A stretch of DNA of 14,598 nt from Bacteroidota bacterium. GTDB lineage: Bacteria; Bacteroidota; Bacteroidia; Bacteroidales; JAKIYJ01. The stretch is from contig JAKIYJ010000012.1 of the NCBI GenBank assembly GCA_022708585.1, positions 1 to 14,598 on the forward strand, in the 5' to 3' direction. This document shows positions 7,455 through 14,598 of the stretch, piece by piece. The first letter of the stretch is position 1. Each line of letters opens with the position of its first letter. The notes below the pieces were generated by a model that worked only from the letters and a program-made list of their open reading frames with translations, did not search any database and had not been told where the DNA came from. Made by a program: the position numbers and the translations under genes.

Positions 7455-9158
7455 TCAGAATGCATAAGTAATTCCTGCCAGCAAACTAAATCTTCTTGAA
7501 GGATAATCCAGCCATTTTTCGAATCGGCTTGCACTTATATTGTAAAAGTTTATAAAACAGCTTAATACTTTGCTGTATTTATATTCTAATAAAAGATTTA
7601 TATCTATATACGATTTTATTTTATGAGTTATTAGAAAATTACTGTTATATGAAGCAGTTGCTAAACCATAAGAAGGGCCACAATAAAATATTTCAGTTCT
7701 TGTAATAATTTTATTTTGAATATTATACATCGCCGACAAACATAATTCATAAGGAGGTTTATGCCATGGTTTCTCTAATGTATCTAAATCATATTTATTC
7801 CATTCGCCACGAATTCCTATTTTAAGTCGTTCTTGCTGTTGGAATGTTAATCCACTGCTTATTTTAAGCAAGTGAACATTATCATAAACAGATGTAAATC
7901 TATTTAACCATCTTTGTGATGATGTGAAATTGTTGTATTCTCTATTAAAAAACTGCATATTGTCAATATTGCTGTTAGACAGTTTAGCATAGAAGTCAAT
8001 ATTTTTAGAAACACTTGCGTTTATACCTCCATAAATTTCAAGTTTATTGTTCGAAAAATTCCCTGGTATATATGGTGATACAAAAGGATTTTCCTTGCTT
8101 AAACTACGGTAATCATTTCTGATAATATTGCCTGTAATACCTCCATAAATATCAAGAATACTGCGTATTATTCTAAAATGAACTTCTGCTTCAGGATAAA
8201 AATGCAGATATGAAATTGAATCAGCAGTAATGGAAGCATTTACGCCAATATTGATGTCAAAAAAACCAAATTTTGTATTTAAAAATGGACGTAACACAAT
8301 TAATGAATTATTGTGTACAGGCTTGTCTATAAGAATTTCTGAAACAAAATCAGTATTTATTTTTATTCCAATATTTTGTGATTTAGTAATTTTAAAAATC
8401 TCAAGATTTTTAGATAATAATCCTGAAAATTCAACATCATGTTCTTTTCTTTTATAATAATCCTCTGTATAATTGTAATTCAATCCAAATTTATAATCGA
8501 GAGCCGAAGAATCGATGCCTGTATTAAGATATTTAAGATAGGCACCAGTATATACGAACCTTTGTTTTATTGATTTTTTATCAACTAATAACTCATTATC
8601 ATTGTATGATACTGTGTCAGGGTTAAAGCCGTAATAATGTACCACATTACGTGAAAAGTCAACTCCACCCCATAAAGCAGAATTTTTAAAATATCTTCCC
8701 GAGTTGGCTTCAACAATGTTGTCGCTCCATCCTGGATAACCGACATTATCAATTTTTCCTGATGAAGAAATATGTTTAAGATTAAAGTTATTAGACCATT
8801 TACGAGAGCGTTGATTGGAATAAAATAATTCAGCGTAGGGAGTAGTATAAGTTCCCAGTCCTGCTTTTGCAAGATATTTATAGAGTTTTGTAATTTTTTC
8901 GTCAATAAGTTTTACAGGTTTTATTGGTTCTATATTATATTTAGTATTAATATTTTTATAATACGTATAATATTCCAGATTAGGGTGTACTATAACACTA
9001 TCTTTAATAGATGGAGAGAAATTGATTTTAGATGCATCGTTTATGGTTGGTTGAAAATTACCAATAACAACAACTGTGGCATTATATTTATCTTCCTGTG
9101 CTTTTAAAGAATTAAAAATGCAAAGCAGAGAGAATAATAATATTACTATTTTTTTCAT
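7455..9158 (-). CDS. Outer-membrane beta-barrel protein (TonB-receptor-like)
   Basis: A clear signal peptide (residues 1-20, ending LKA-Q) is followed by a short N-terminal region with VVVIGNFQPTINDASKIN and further lysine- and proline-rich linker sequence (to about 90). The rest is a long series of alternating polar/aromatic strands rich in Tyr, Asn, Ser and Phe. The chain ends LLAGITYAF, with the terminal Phe and alternating pattern of an outer-membrane insertion signal. There is no TonB-dependent plug domain, no carboxypeptidase-like N-terminal domain and no visible TonB box, so although relatives are often labelled TonB-dependent receptors, I call it only a barrel. In Bacteroidota such proteins often sit next to large TPR proteins, as here, with 26 bases between the genes. 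That suggests a functional pair at the outer membrane (inference). The substrate is unknown. Confidence 0.8.
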   Translation of the reverse strand: MKKIVILLFSLLCIFNSLKAQEDKYNATVVVIGNFQPTINDASKINFSPSIKDSVIVHPNLEYYTYYKNINTKYNIEPIKPVKLIDEKITKLYKYLAKAGLGTYTTPYAELFYSNQRSRKWSNNFNLKHISSSGKIDNVGYPGWSDNIVEANSGRYFKNSALWGGVDFSRNVVHYYGFNPDTVSYNDNELLVDKKSIKQRFVYTGAYLKYLNTGIDSSALDYKFGLNYNYTEDYYKRKEHDVEFSGLLSKNLEIFKITKSQNIGIKINTDFVSEILIDKPVHNNSLIVLRPFLNTKFGFFDINIGVNASITADSISYLHFYPEAEVHFRIIRSILDIYGGITGNIIRNDYRSLSKENPFVSPYIPGNFSNNKLEIYGGINASVSKNIDFYAKLSNSNIDNMQFFNREYNNFTSSQRWLNRFTSVYDNVHLLKISSGLTFQQQERLKIGIRGEWNKYDLDTLEKPWHKPPYELCLSAMYNIQNKIITRTEIFYCGPSYGLATASYNSNFLITHKIKSYIDINLLLEYKYSKVLSCFINFYNISASRFEKWLDYPSRRFSLLAGITYAF

Positions 9159-9184
9159 TATGTTTATATTTCACTTTTATTTTA

Positions 9185-10726
9185 TTATTTATGATTCAAA
9201 TCTTCAGGTATGCTATCATTATCATTGGCAGGAGTTTGTTGAGGTTTTTCCGAATCTATTATAGCATTAAGTTTTGCATAGGCAATTTCGACAAGGTCGG
9301 TACCTTTGTAGTTATCAATAACAGCTTGCAGAGTTTGTTTAGCTTCAAAGGGGTTGCCCGTTACAAAATAATTATCGGCAAGCAATATAAAACCTCTTGC
9401 TATCCATTTATCATAAGAGGGCACCTGATTAATAAGTTCAAAAATTTCCTTTTGTGATTCATCATAATTTTTCAAATTATATTGAATTTCAGCAAGATAA
9501 TATTTAGCTTCAGCTTTAGATTCTCCTTTACTTTCCTTTGATATCAGATTAAACATTGTTTGAGCTTTTGGGATATTTCCAAGTTTTAAAGCCGATTTAG
9601 CAATAATCATATTTGCCTCATCAGTAAGTATTTTATCTTCATTAACTTTTGGAGTTTCAAGAAGTTTTGTAGCAGCTGAAATAGCATTTTCAAATTGTTG
9701 AAGTTCAAAATAGCATCGCATAATACCTTTGCGAGCTTCAATAATATTATTGTCGTATTCAGCTAATTGTTCAAGTTTCAGAAAATATTGCAAAGCGAGT
9801 TCATAATTTTTTTGTGTAAAAGTTATTGAAGAAGCTTTTAGCAAGGCACTTTCAGTAAATTTATTTCTGGGTTTGGAGATAACGTAATCATAGCCCTCCA
9901 AAGCCTGTTCAAGTGCAGCTGCTTTATAATCACATTCTGCTCTATAAAAATAAGCATTTGTAAGAAATATTCCATTGGAGAAAGTATTAATATAGTTAGT
10001 AAAACTTGTTCTTGCATTTTCGCAATCTCCTTTCATATAGCGGTATTCAATAGCCTGATAAGTAATAGAATCTTCTTCAATATTTGAAACGCTTTTAATA
10101 TCTTTTACATAAACCAGAAATTCATCAACTTTATTCATATAAATATAGATATCTTGAATTGTAACCAGAGCTTCTTTTGATTCAGGCGTTCCCGCATATA
10201 AAGTAACTACTTCTTTAAGTTCTTTAAGAGCAATTTCATCTTCTTTCATATTGAAGTAAAGTAATCCTCTTTTGGTTTTAGATTTACTCACATAAGAACT
10301 TTGTGGAAAATTATCAATAAGTTGACTGAAATAATCAAGAGATTTTTTATTGTCATTCAATACCATATAAGTCTCGGCAAGTTCATATATTGCATCGTCA
10401 AGATAATTAGATTTAGGATAATTGACTGTAAGTTTATTTAAAACATCAATTTTTTCATTATATTTTTTTAAAACTCCAAGAGCTATTGCTTTTTGAAACA
10501 AAGAATAATCGGTGCCGGAAAGATTTGTAGCTATGGATTTGTCATAATATTCAATTGCGCTATTCAGGTTTTTATTCATAAAATAACAATCGGCAATTCT
10601 TTTATATGTATCGTTGATTATTTCCTGTTTATCGTCAGTTTTATTCAATAAAAATTTTTGAAAAGGAATAATAGCCTGTGAATAATTTTTTTTATTAAAA
10701 TAACAATAACCTATATTGTAATGCAC
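9185..10726 (-). CDS. TPR-repeat protein, C-terminal half of a split gene
   Basis: Entirely built of tetratricopeptide-like helix pairs (for example HYNIGYCYFNKKNYSQAI at the start, later YYLAEIQYNLKNYDESQ), ending in a polar tail with EKPQQTPANDNDS. It has no signal peptide, yet the protein it continues is exported. The listed start is a GTG at 10726 that falls inside a TPR helix, a poor place to begin a protein. The same frame is open for seven more codons upstream (to 10747; residues TLHEFNL), which complete the helix and fit directly after the end of the preceding frame (AFLLDPA). I therefore read this as the second half of one roughly 1030-aa TPR protein, displaced by one base, not as an independent gene. 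Whether a free C-terminal half is made is unknown. The role is presumably scaffolding or protein-protein contact in the envelope. Confidence 0.75.
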   Translation of the reverse strand: MHYNIGYCYFNKKNYSQAIIPFQKFLLNKTDDKQEIINDTYKRIADCYFMNKNLNSAIEYYDKSIATNLSGTDYSLFQKAIALGVLKKYNEKIDVLNKLTVNYPKSNYLDDAIYELAETYMVLNDNKKSLDYFSQLIDNFPQSSYVSKSKTKRGLLYFNMKEDEIALKELKEVVTLYAGTPESKEALVTIQDIYIYMNKVDEFLVYVKDIKSVSNIEEDSITYQAIEYRYMKGDCENARTSFTNYINTFSNGIFLTNAYFYRAECDYKAAALEQALEGYDYVISKPRNKFTESALLKASSITFTQKNYELALQYFLKLEQLAEYDNNIIEARKGIMRCYFELQQFENAISAATKLLETPKVNEDKILTDEANMIIAKSALKLGNIPKAQTMFNLISKESKGESKAEAKYYLAEIQYNLKNYDESQKEIFELINQVPSYDKWIARGFILLADNYFVTGNPFEAKQTLQAVIDNYKGTDLVEIAYAKLNAIIDSEKPQQTPANDNDSIPEDLNHK

Positions 10727-10736
10727 AAGATTAAAT

Positions 10737-10750
10737 TCATGCAGGGTCTA
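10737..10750 (-). other. Frameshift junction joining the two TPR halves
   Basis: Going 5' to 3' on the minus strand, the first frame reads Ala-Phe-Leu-Leu-Asp-Pro-Ala and stops at TGA (10739-10737). The second frame is closed by TAG at 10750-10748 and open from 10747 onward as Thr-Leu-His-Glu-Phe-Asn-Leu-Val-His-Tyr-Asn-Ile-Gly-Tyr. The change of frame must therefore occur within these 14 bases and equals one surplus base or two missing bases. The CCC run (10746-10744) is the likeliest spot for one surplus base. The T6 run just upstream (10758-10753) is excluded because slipping there would run into the TAG. Confidence 0.75.
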
Positions 10751-12278
10751 ATAAAAAAGCATTATATTTAGAAAGAGCAGAATCAATTTTGTTTAGTCTG
10801 TAATAAATTTCTCCTTGCCAGAACAAACTTAAAGCCGAATAATTTTTATTATAACGCATTTTAGCTGCTTTATTGAACAAAGGCAATGCTTCATTAAACT
10901 TTTTATCATTAAAAAGTTCAATTGCTCTGAAATAAGCAACTTTTTGCCATGCTGTACTGATTTTTTCATTTTTTATTTTAATATTTTCAATAGATTTAAG
11001 TGCATCCTTGTAATTTTTTGTGGACATATAAAGTTCAGAAAGGTAAGTATTAGCATCATCAATATATATTGAGTTAGGATAATCGTTAATAAACAGTTGT
11101 AAGGCATTTATTGCTTCATTATAAGGATTAATAGAAAGTTCATAAGACAATTTGGCATAATTAAACAAGGCATTTTCAGTAATGTCTCTGTCAAGTTTCA
11201 ATTTATAGGCTGAAAGGAAAGCATTACGGGCAAATATTTTTTCACCTGTTTTTAGATAGCAGTCTGCAAGCATCTGCCATGCATTTTGACTAAGGGTATC
11301 CTGGGCATCAGTAACTTTTTTAAAATAGTCCAGTGCTTTTTCATAATTTTTGGTTTTGTAGTAGGCATAGCCTAATTGATAATAATCATCTTTTGTGATA
11401 GTAGAAGTAGTTTTAGTTTTATACATTTCGAGATATGGCAATGCTTTTTCAAATTGTCCTTTTTTATAATATGCTTCACCTATAAGTCTTGCGATTTCGG
11501 GAGTTCTTTTGGTACTTGCAGAATCAAGCAGGCCAGGAGCGACTTTCGATAATTCATCGTATTTTCCCTGCACGTAATAAATTTGAGTAATATAATAAGG
11601 TACAATGGGAGCAAAATCAGGATCATTAATAAGAGATTGGAATTTGATTAAAGCAGTTTCGTAATTTTTTTCTATGTATGCTATATGAGCATAAAAATAG
11701 TTAACAGGAGATTTATATTTAGATTCTTTATCAAGTAGTTCGTAGAAAGCACTTTTGGCAGCTTCATAATTATTTGTTACAAAATAACAATATCCTGTTT
11801 TAAAGAAGTATTCGGCTTTGTCTTTTTCATTAAGTAAATAAACGTCAACATTATCAAAGGCTTTTAAGGCTTTACGATAATTTTTTTTACGATAATCATA
11901 TATGGCAAGATGAAACCATGCTTGAGTAATTGTTGAGTTCTCCGGATTATCATAAATAAAAGACATAATTTTATTTTCAGCATCAGGATTAAAAAGTTCA
12001 ACTGCACAAATAGCTTCATAATATCTTGCTGCTATTACTAAATCACGTTTTGTTGTATTGGCTGGGTTTTCAGCAATTTTATTAAAAATAGTTCTCGCAG
12101 ACCCGTATTTTTCTTTATTAAATAATTCATAAGCTGTTATATAATCTGCTTCTGGAACATTAAAAATATTTGTCTTTTGAGAAAACAAAGGATCAATAAG
12201 TAAAAATATTATTATTAACGATAAAAATATAAAATTTAAAGATAAATTTTGTGAAAATATTATTATTGTATTTTTCAT
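10737..12278 (-). CDS. TPR-repeat protein, N-terminal half of a split gene
   Basis: Starts with an exported-protein signal: a basic/polar N-region, then a long hydrophobic core (about residues 15-29) ending near LFSQK (about 31-35). Helix-pair TPR units then run to the end, with clear repeats such as YYKTKNYEKALDYFKKV, YYKKGQFEKALPYLEMY and YYRLNKIDSALSKYNAF. The frame stops in the middle of a repeat, right after FLLDPA, with no C-terminal cap; the missing continuation is found one base out of frame downstream. By itself it would be a truncated periplasmic or envelope-associated TPR protein. It is the first gene of the operon with the beta-barrel and the metal exporter. The ATG at 12278 is the natural start because it places the signal peptide at the N-terminus. 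Partners cannot be told from sequence. Confidence 0.8.
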   Translation of the reverse strand: MKNTIIIFSQNLSLNFIFLSLIIIFLLIDPLFSQKTNIFNVPEADYITAYELFNKEKYGSARTIFNKIAENPANTTKRDLVIAARYYEAICAVELFNPDAENKIMSFIYDNPENSTITQAWFHLAIYDYRKKNYRKALKAFDNVDVYLLNEKDKAEYFFKTGYCYFVTNNYEAAKSAFYELLDKESKYKSPVNYFYAHIAYIEKNYETALIKFQSLINDPDFAPIVPYYITQIYYVQGKYDELSKVAPGLLDSASTKRTPEIARLIGEAYYKKGQFEKALPYLEMYKTKTTSTITKDDYYQLGYAYYKTKNYEKALDYFKKVTDAQDTLSQNAWQMLADCYLKTGEKIFARNAFLSAYKLKLDRDITENALFNYAKLSYELSINPYNEAINALQLFINDYPNSIYIDDANTYLSELYMSTKNYKDALKSIENIKIKNEKISTAWQKVAYFRAIELFNDKKFNEALPLFNKAAKMRYNKNYSALSLFWQGEIYYRLNKIDSALSKYNAFLLDPA

Positions 12279-12323
12279 TTTTTTAATTAAAAAATAAAAT
12301 GATATAAAATCAATTAAATATTA

Positions 12324-12351
12324 ATTTATTAATGCTGTAAAATTAATAAAT
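12324..12351. repeat. 10-bp inverted repeat in the divergent intergenic region
   Basis: ATTTATTAAT (12324-12333) and ATTAATAAAT (12342-12351) are perfect inverse complements around the 8-base spacer GCTGTAAA. The repeat lies between the divergent TPR operon and the secreted-protein gene, where an operator or a hairpin could act. Its arms are A/T only, so chance is a serious alternative in this composition. Confidence 0.3.
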
Positions 12352-12407
12352 GATTAATTATATAAATAAAAAAATTTTTATATGTAAATAATATTTAAAA
12401 ATTATAG

Positions 12408-12415
12408 TATATTTG
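12408..12415 (+). promoter_or_regulatory. Candidate Bacteroidota -7 box for the secreted T9SS protein
   Basis: TATATTTG matches the TAnnTTTG -7 consensus exactly and lies 34 bases upstream of the ATG at 12450, which would give a leader of roughly 25-30 bases. The upstream region offers only an imperfect -33 element (TATG at 12381-12384, with a slightly long spacer). The leader has no Shine-Dalgarno sequence; it is A/T-rich right up to the start codon, as is usual for highly translated Bacteroidota genes. Confidence 0.45.
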
Positions 12416-12449
12416 TGGTTAATTTATATTACTTTAAAATTTTAATATT

Positions 12450-14510
12450 ATGAATAAAAAATTATCTTTTTTTAGTTTTAGTAATAAGGGTTTTATTATT
12501 ACTTCGATTGTAGTTTTCTTGTTTTTACAATCTTTTAGCGGTTTAAAAGCACAGGACACCCTGGTTTATTGGAATTTCCCTATTCATAGTCAGGTGGCTA
12601 CTGGTGGCATTTCTGTAAATACTTCTAAAATTATTAGTAGAGAAAGTAGTTTTTCGGGGAATTATCAATATTCGGCTTCTGATGCTCCTGGCTCATTAGG
12701 AGATTCCTGTATTTATACCAGTGCATGGAATAGTGGCAGTGGTACTAAATATTGGCAGATTGAGTTATCTACTGCACAACATAATGATATTAAAGTTTTT
12801 TCAAAACAAACATCATCAGGTACAGGCCCACAAGATTTTGTTCTGGAATACAGTTTAAATAATGTAGATTGGTATCAGGTTGGTGGTAGTACTATAACTA
12901 TTGCAACGGCTAATGATTGGACAAGTGGTGTTTTAACAAATCTTCCACTTCCTGCTGTATGTTTTGATCAACCAAATGTTTTTTTGAGATGGATTATGGC
13001 TTCCGATATCAGTGTTAGCGGCGGTACTGTGGCATCAGCAGGTACATCAAAGATTGATGATATTTACATTATTGGACACTCAGTTTCTGCACCAGTTGTG
13101 ACTCAAGCTTATGCCATATCAGACAGTGTAGTTATTGCTAAATTTTCAAAATCGGTTGATTCTATCAGTGCTACTACTATTGCTAATTATTCGTTTAAAG
13201 GTACTACCGGAATTGATTCCATAGTTAGAACCTATCTCGCCCAGGTCAATATCTATCTTAATCCAAAACTTGTTGCCGGGCAGCCTGATACTTTAATTAT
13301 TAGCAATGTTGAAGACTTATCAGGCATTCCAATGAGTTCGCCTCAATCTTTTAAAATCCTTTATAATATTACGCAGGATACTATACCACCTTCTGTTATA
13401 TCTGTAAATACTCTATCTTGTAATGTTATTGAAATAATGTTTTCTGAACCTGTTGACGCTGTTACAGCTACAGATTTTAACAATTATTTAATTTCGGGAA
13501 GCACTGCTCTTGATTCTGTTGCGGAACTTAATGCCACTCAGGATGTTGTTACTTTAACATTGCATGTACCTGGTTTAACATCTGGTTTGCAGGATTCAAT
13601 TTTAATAAGTAATATAGAAGATTTGGAAGGCAATGTGATGGATTCTACTTATAAATATTATATATACTGCCTTATTAAAGAATGTATTGCATACTGGAAT
13701 TTTGATGATCAAGATCTCATAGCTGATGGAGGTATTTCTGCAAATTTAAGCAGTCAGATTAGTCGAGAATCTGGTTTTAGTGGTACTTACTCTTTTCCTT
13801 CTCAGGGTTCACCAGCCCCTTCTGTTTCAACAACAAAATGGGATAATGGATCAGGCGTTAAATATTGGGAAATCAATTTTACATCTTATGTTATCAGTGA
13901 CCCACTTGATGGTAAACCTTATAATTATGATTCTTTGACTGTTTCATCAAAACAAAGATCCAGTGGTTCAGGACCACAGGATTTTATGTTACAATATTAT
14001 GATTTTAATACGAGTACATGGGTAGATGTTAGTGGTGGCAGTATTTTAGTTAATGACAACTGGACAAGTGGAGTATTGCAGAATGTTCCCCTGCCAGAAG
14101 AATGTTGGGGTGCTGCAAATGTACGTCTTCGCTGGGTGATGACATCAGATGTTTCAACTAATGGCGGAACTGTCAGTAGTGCCGGAGTTTCTAATCTGGA
14201 TGCCTTATATATATGCGGGGTTAAATTGCCAGGTAATATTCCTGACAAAATAAATGATTTTAATAATGTTGATGATCATCTTGTGATTTTCCCAAATCCG
14301 GCAAATGATTTAATTAATATTTCCAGTTCATCAACTTCTCTTATTGATATCGAAATGTATGATGTAAGAGGCAGTAAAATATATTCTGCCTATAATACAA
14401 ATTCAAACAGCAGTATTAATGTTTCTTCATATCCTGCTGGTTTATATATTCTTTCCATTTATAACAAAAACTCTCAAAGTTATATTGTAAGAAAAGTTTT
14501 GATTAAATAG
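12450..14510 (+). CDS. Secreted multidomain protein with T9SS C-terminal sorting domain
   Basis: Exported by Sec (signal peptide to about residue 35, GLKA-Q) and then probably by the type 9 system. The last 80 residues (607-686) form a type-A sorting domain with FPNPANDLINI, IEMYDVRGSKIY and YPAGLYILSIY, ending VRKVLIK. In between is a symmetric order. Module A (about 37-210) and its copy A' (about 414-590) share YWNF, ISRES-FSG, W-(N/D)-GSG-KYW, SSG-GPQDF, NDWTSGVL, PLP, RW-M-SD and GGTV-SAG. Two SbsA-like Ig modules (about 213-308 and 311-407) lie between them, each with F-(K/E)-(S/P)-VD, then (N/D)SI or DTL-ISN-(V/I)-EDL-G. No catalytic motif is seen; A resembles a lectin-like or carbohydrate-binding jelly-roll by its pattern, but this is a guess. 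The likely fate is attachment to the cell surface or release. The ATG at 12450 sits directly before the signal peptide. Confidence 0.88.
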   Translation: MNKKLSFFSFSNKGFIITSIVVFLFLQSFSGLKAQDTLVYWNFPIHSQVATGGISVNTSKIISRESSFSGNYQYSASDAPGSLGDSCIYTSAWNSGSGTKYWQIELSTAQHNDIKVFSKQTSSGTGPQDFVLEYSLNNVDWYQVGGSTITIATANDWTSGVLTNLPLPAVCFDQPNVFLRWIMASDISVSGGTVASAGTSKIDDIYIIGHSVSAPVVTQAYAISDSVVIAKFSKSVDSISATTIANYSFKGTTGIDSIVRTYLAQVNIYLNPKLVAGQPDTLIISNVEDLSGIPMSSPQSFKILYNITQDTIPPSVISVNTLSCNVIEIMFSEPVDAVTATDFNNYLISGSTALDSVAELNATQDVVTLTLHVPGLTSGLQDSILISNIEDLEGNVMDSTYKYYIYCLIKECIAYWNFDDQDLIADGGISANLSSQISRESGFSGTYSFPSQGSPAPSVSTTKWDNGSGVKYWEINFTSYVISDPLDGKPYNYDSLTVSSKQRSSGSGPQDFMLQYYDFNTSTWVDVSGGSILVNDNWTSGVLQNVPLPEECWGAANVRLRWVMTSDVSTNGGTVSSAGVSNLDALYICGVKLPGNIPDKINDFNNVDDHLVIFPNPANDLINISSSSTSLIDIEMYDVRGSKIYSAYNTNSNSSINVSSYPAGLYILSIYNKNSQSYIVRKVLIK

Positions 14511-14547
14511 AGTTTGTCCATAATGTCCGATTTCATCGTTATTCTCA

Positions 14548-14593
14548 GCCTTCAAATCAGTTATGTACTTTAGTACACTCCCGATTTTCAGGC
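14548..14593. repeat. Symmetric imperfect inverted repeat, probably truncated by the window edge
   Basis: The core TGTACT-TT-AGTACA (14564-14577) is a perfect 6-bp palindrome around TT. Around the same centre, GCCTTCAAATCAG (14548-14560) faces CCGATTTTCAGGC (14581-14593), pairing at 10 of 13 positions, with equal 3-base gaps on both sides. The block begins 37 bases after the stop of the secreted-protein gene and has clearly more G/C than other gaps here. It may be a bidirectional terminator or one copy of a dispersed palindromic repeat. The sequence to its left (14525-14547) could pair with DNA beyond the window end. Confidence 0.55.
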
Positions 14594-14598
14594 TATCG

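Noticed and set aside
8585..8905. Second minus-strand frame within the barrel gene
   Set aside because: It is fully contained in the barrel protein's reading frame, with composition typical of an out-of-frame shadow.
10737..10747. Programmed +1 frameshift like the release-factor 2 gene
   Set aside because: The context is CCT-GCA-TGA-A. There is no CTT-TGA-C slippery site and no internal Shine-Dalgarno before it, so mutation or sequence error is the simpler reading.
10753..10758. T6 run (minus strand) as the site of the TPR frameshift
   Set aside because: Changing frame at this run would place the second frame upstream of its own TAG at 10750-10748 and stop at once. The shift must be downstream of that codon.
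13997..14248. Minus-strand open frame within the secreted-protein gene
   Set aside because: It lies antisense to module A' and has no recognisable features; its openness follows from the codon use of the real gene.
14511..14598. Open minus-strand frame across the right edge that continues into the secreted-protein gene
   Set aside because: It is open only because the palindromic element lacks stops in that frame. It runs antisense through the sorting domain to an early stop, and no family is recognisable. The beginning would be outside the window, so it cannot be fully excluded.

Overview
The window looks like a piece of a Bacteroidota chromosome, probably an AT-rich member of the Bacteroidales or a related lineage. 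Four things point that way: strongly A/T-biased coding and intergenic DNA; almost no Shine-Dalgarno sequences, with candidate -7 boxes of the Bacteroidota form TAnnTTTG; a secreted protein with a type 9 secretion (T9SS) C-terminal sorting domain; and a TPR-protein/outer-membrane-barrel pair plus a run of periplasmic parvulin-type isomerases, all typical of the phylum. I cannot name the species.

Layout from left to right. Positions 1-378 are AT-rich and hold no gene. Positions 379-933 (+) encode a small membrane-anchored protein of unknown function. It converges, with only 4 bases between stop codons, on a four-gene minus-strand operon (6270 to 938). In transcription order this operon encodes a 663-aa periplasmic isomerase with two parvulin domains, a SurA/PrsA-like lipoprotein whose isomerase core looks degenerate, a 454-aa SurA-like isomerase with two parvulin domains, and a MoxR-type AAA+ ATPase. 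The theme is folding and quality control of envelope proteins, with a cytoplasmic ATPase attached.

A second minus-strand operon (12278 to 6492) encodes a long TPR protein, an outer-membrane beta-barrel protein and a cation diffusion facilitator. The TPR protein is split into two 513-aa reading frames. The second frame continues the repeat array in the +1 frame directly after the stop of the first, so the two are best read as one roughly 1030-residue protein broken by a single-base frameshift between 10737 and 10750. That is either a real mutation, a sequencing error or, less likely, recoding.

Divergent from that operon, 12450-14510 (+) encodes a 686-aa T9SS cargo protein with mirror-like domain order: beta-sandwich module A, two SbsA-like Ig modules B-B, a second copy of A, then the sorting domain. 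Immediately after it, at the right edge, is a symmetric inverted repeat that appears to be cut off by the window end.

I see no CRISPR array, rRNA, tRNA, prophage, insertion sequence or defence system. Most of the window is ordinary envelope-biology core genome. The points most worth a second look are the split TPR gene, the A-B-B-A' secreted protein, the edge palindrome and the isomerase/MoxR operon.
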